Origin: Alphaproteobacteria bacterium
GTDB taxonomy: Bacteria; Pseudomonadota; Alphaproteobacteria; Sphingomonadales; Sphingomonadaceae
Assembly (NCBI GenBank): GCA_016650315.1
Contig: JAENVZ010000114.1
Location: 1 to 6,011 of the forward strand
Direction of reading: 5' to 3'
Length of the DNA stretch: 6,011 nucleotides
Part shown: positions 5,449 to 6,011 of the stretch, piece after piece
Layout: each line of letters opens with the position of its first letter
Numbering within the stretch: the stretch's first letter is position 1
Translations under genes and position numbers: made by a program
Notes under the pieces: model-generated
The model's database searches: none
What the model saw: only the letters and a program-made list of their open reading frames with translations
Told to the model about the DNA's origin: nothing

Positions 5449-6011
5449 ATGCGCATCTCCATCAGTCCTGCCCGGCGCGCTGACGCCGACACGATTGCCT
5501 TTGCCGTGGGCAAGGGTGCGCTGACCGGACTGCCGATAACGGCATCGAAAACCGTTATTGAAGGCGCAAAAGCGGCACGCTTTACCGGAGAAACGGCCGC
5601 AATCTTCGAAACATTCGTCGATGAAGGCGGCAAGACAATACGTGTCATGCTCGTTGGCATCGGAGCGGGCAATGGCGCAGATTTTGAAAAGGCTGGCGCT
5701 GCGCTGGTCGCGAAGCTGCTCACATCGGGCGCGGCGGCTCTGAATGTCGAATTTCCAGGTGGAGCGAATGGCGATTATGTTGCACGTCTCGCTTTTGGTC
5801 TGCAATTACGAGGGTGGCGCATGGATGCCTATCGCACTCGTCTTTCCGACAAGCAGAAGCCGACATTGCAGGATGTCACATTGGTCAGCGACGCGTCGGG
5901 CGCAAGAGAGGCCTGGGAGCGTCTGTCAGCGGTGGCAGATGGCGTGCTGTTTGCGCGCGAACTGGTCGCAGAGCCAGCCAATATTCTGTATCCCGAAAGC
6001 TTCGTCGAACG
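5449..6011 (+). CDS. pepA: PepA, M17 leucyl/cytosol aminopeptidase, 3' end cut by the window
   Basis: This frame is open from the ATG at 5449 to the right edge, giving 187 full codons of an enzyme usually near 480-500 residues. M17 aminopeptidases are cytosolic, hexameric, two-metal enzymes that remove N-terminal residues, often leucine, from peptides. Visible are the N-terminal macro-like domain (residues 1 to about 150, with MLVGIGAG at 67-74), the conserved segment GLQLRGWRMDAYRTRL at 117-132, and the family hallmark LVAEPANILYPESFVE at 172-187, which opens the catalytic domain. The metal-binding and catalytic residues lie beyond the window, so activity cannot be judged. The start is supported by AAAGGA at 5437-5442 with 6-nt spacing. 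The gene is divergent from lptD and has no functional tie to it that I can see. E. coli PepA also binds DNA; nothing here tells whether this one does. Confidence 0.95.
   Translation, partial: MRISISPARRADADTIAFAVGKGALTGLPITASKTVIEGAKAARFTGETAAIFETFVDEGGKTIRVMLVGIGAGNGADFEKAGAALVAKLLTSGAAALNVEFPGGANGDYVARLAFGLQLRGWRMDAYRTRLSDKQKPTLQDVTLVSDASGAREAWERLSAVADGVLFARELVAEPANILYPESFVE

Noticed and set aside
5365..5805. A 146-codon minus-strand frame opposite the start of pepA
   Set aside because: pepA is well supported by its family motifs and Shine-Dalgarno site; this frame is its antisense shadow.

Overview
The window is a 6 kb piece of a chromosomal core region from a moderately GC-rich Gram-negative bacterium. 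Protein sequence style points to an alphaproteobacterium of the sphingomonad group: the RsmA N-terminus, the degenerate parvulin repeats of SurA, and the LptD with few cysteines. This placement comes from recognition only; no database search was possible and the genus is open. There are no mobile elements, RNA genes, CRISPR arrays or signs of recent transfer.

Layout. Four genes lie head to tail on the minus strand and read from right to left: lptD (5277-3022), surA (2900-1521, or from 2930), pdxA (1503-505) and rsmA (500 to beyond the left edge). The pdxA-rsmA gap is 4 nt and the surA-pdxA gap is 17 nt, so these three are almost certainly co-transcribed. The lptD-surA gap is 91-121 nt with no obvious terminator, so read-through is likely, though surA could also have its own promoter. 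To the right, after a 171-nt divergent intergenic region, pepA (5449 onward) reads on the plus strand and runs off the right edge.

How the genes relate. LptD is the outer-membrane beta-barrel of the lipopolysaccharide export machine. SurA is the periplasmic chaperone that escorts unfolded barrel proteins, LptD among them, to the BAM complex, so the first two genes form a clear functional pair. PdxA (pyridoxal phosphate synthesis) and RsmA (16S rRNA dimethylation) are housekeeping passengers. The order lptD-surA-pdxA-rsmA is the same as in Escherichia coli. PepA is a cytosolic M17 aminopeptidase with its own promoter region.

This is an ordinary conserved region and I do not see a new biological system. 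Second-look items are: a slippery A7 heptamer followed by an 8-bp stem inside pdxA; a G-quadruplex motif on the template strand early in lptD; loss of the usual parvulin histidines in both SurA repeats; a reduced cysteine set in LptD; a near-CtrA-box upstream of surA; and a cluster of small inverted repeats in the lptD/pepA divergent region.
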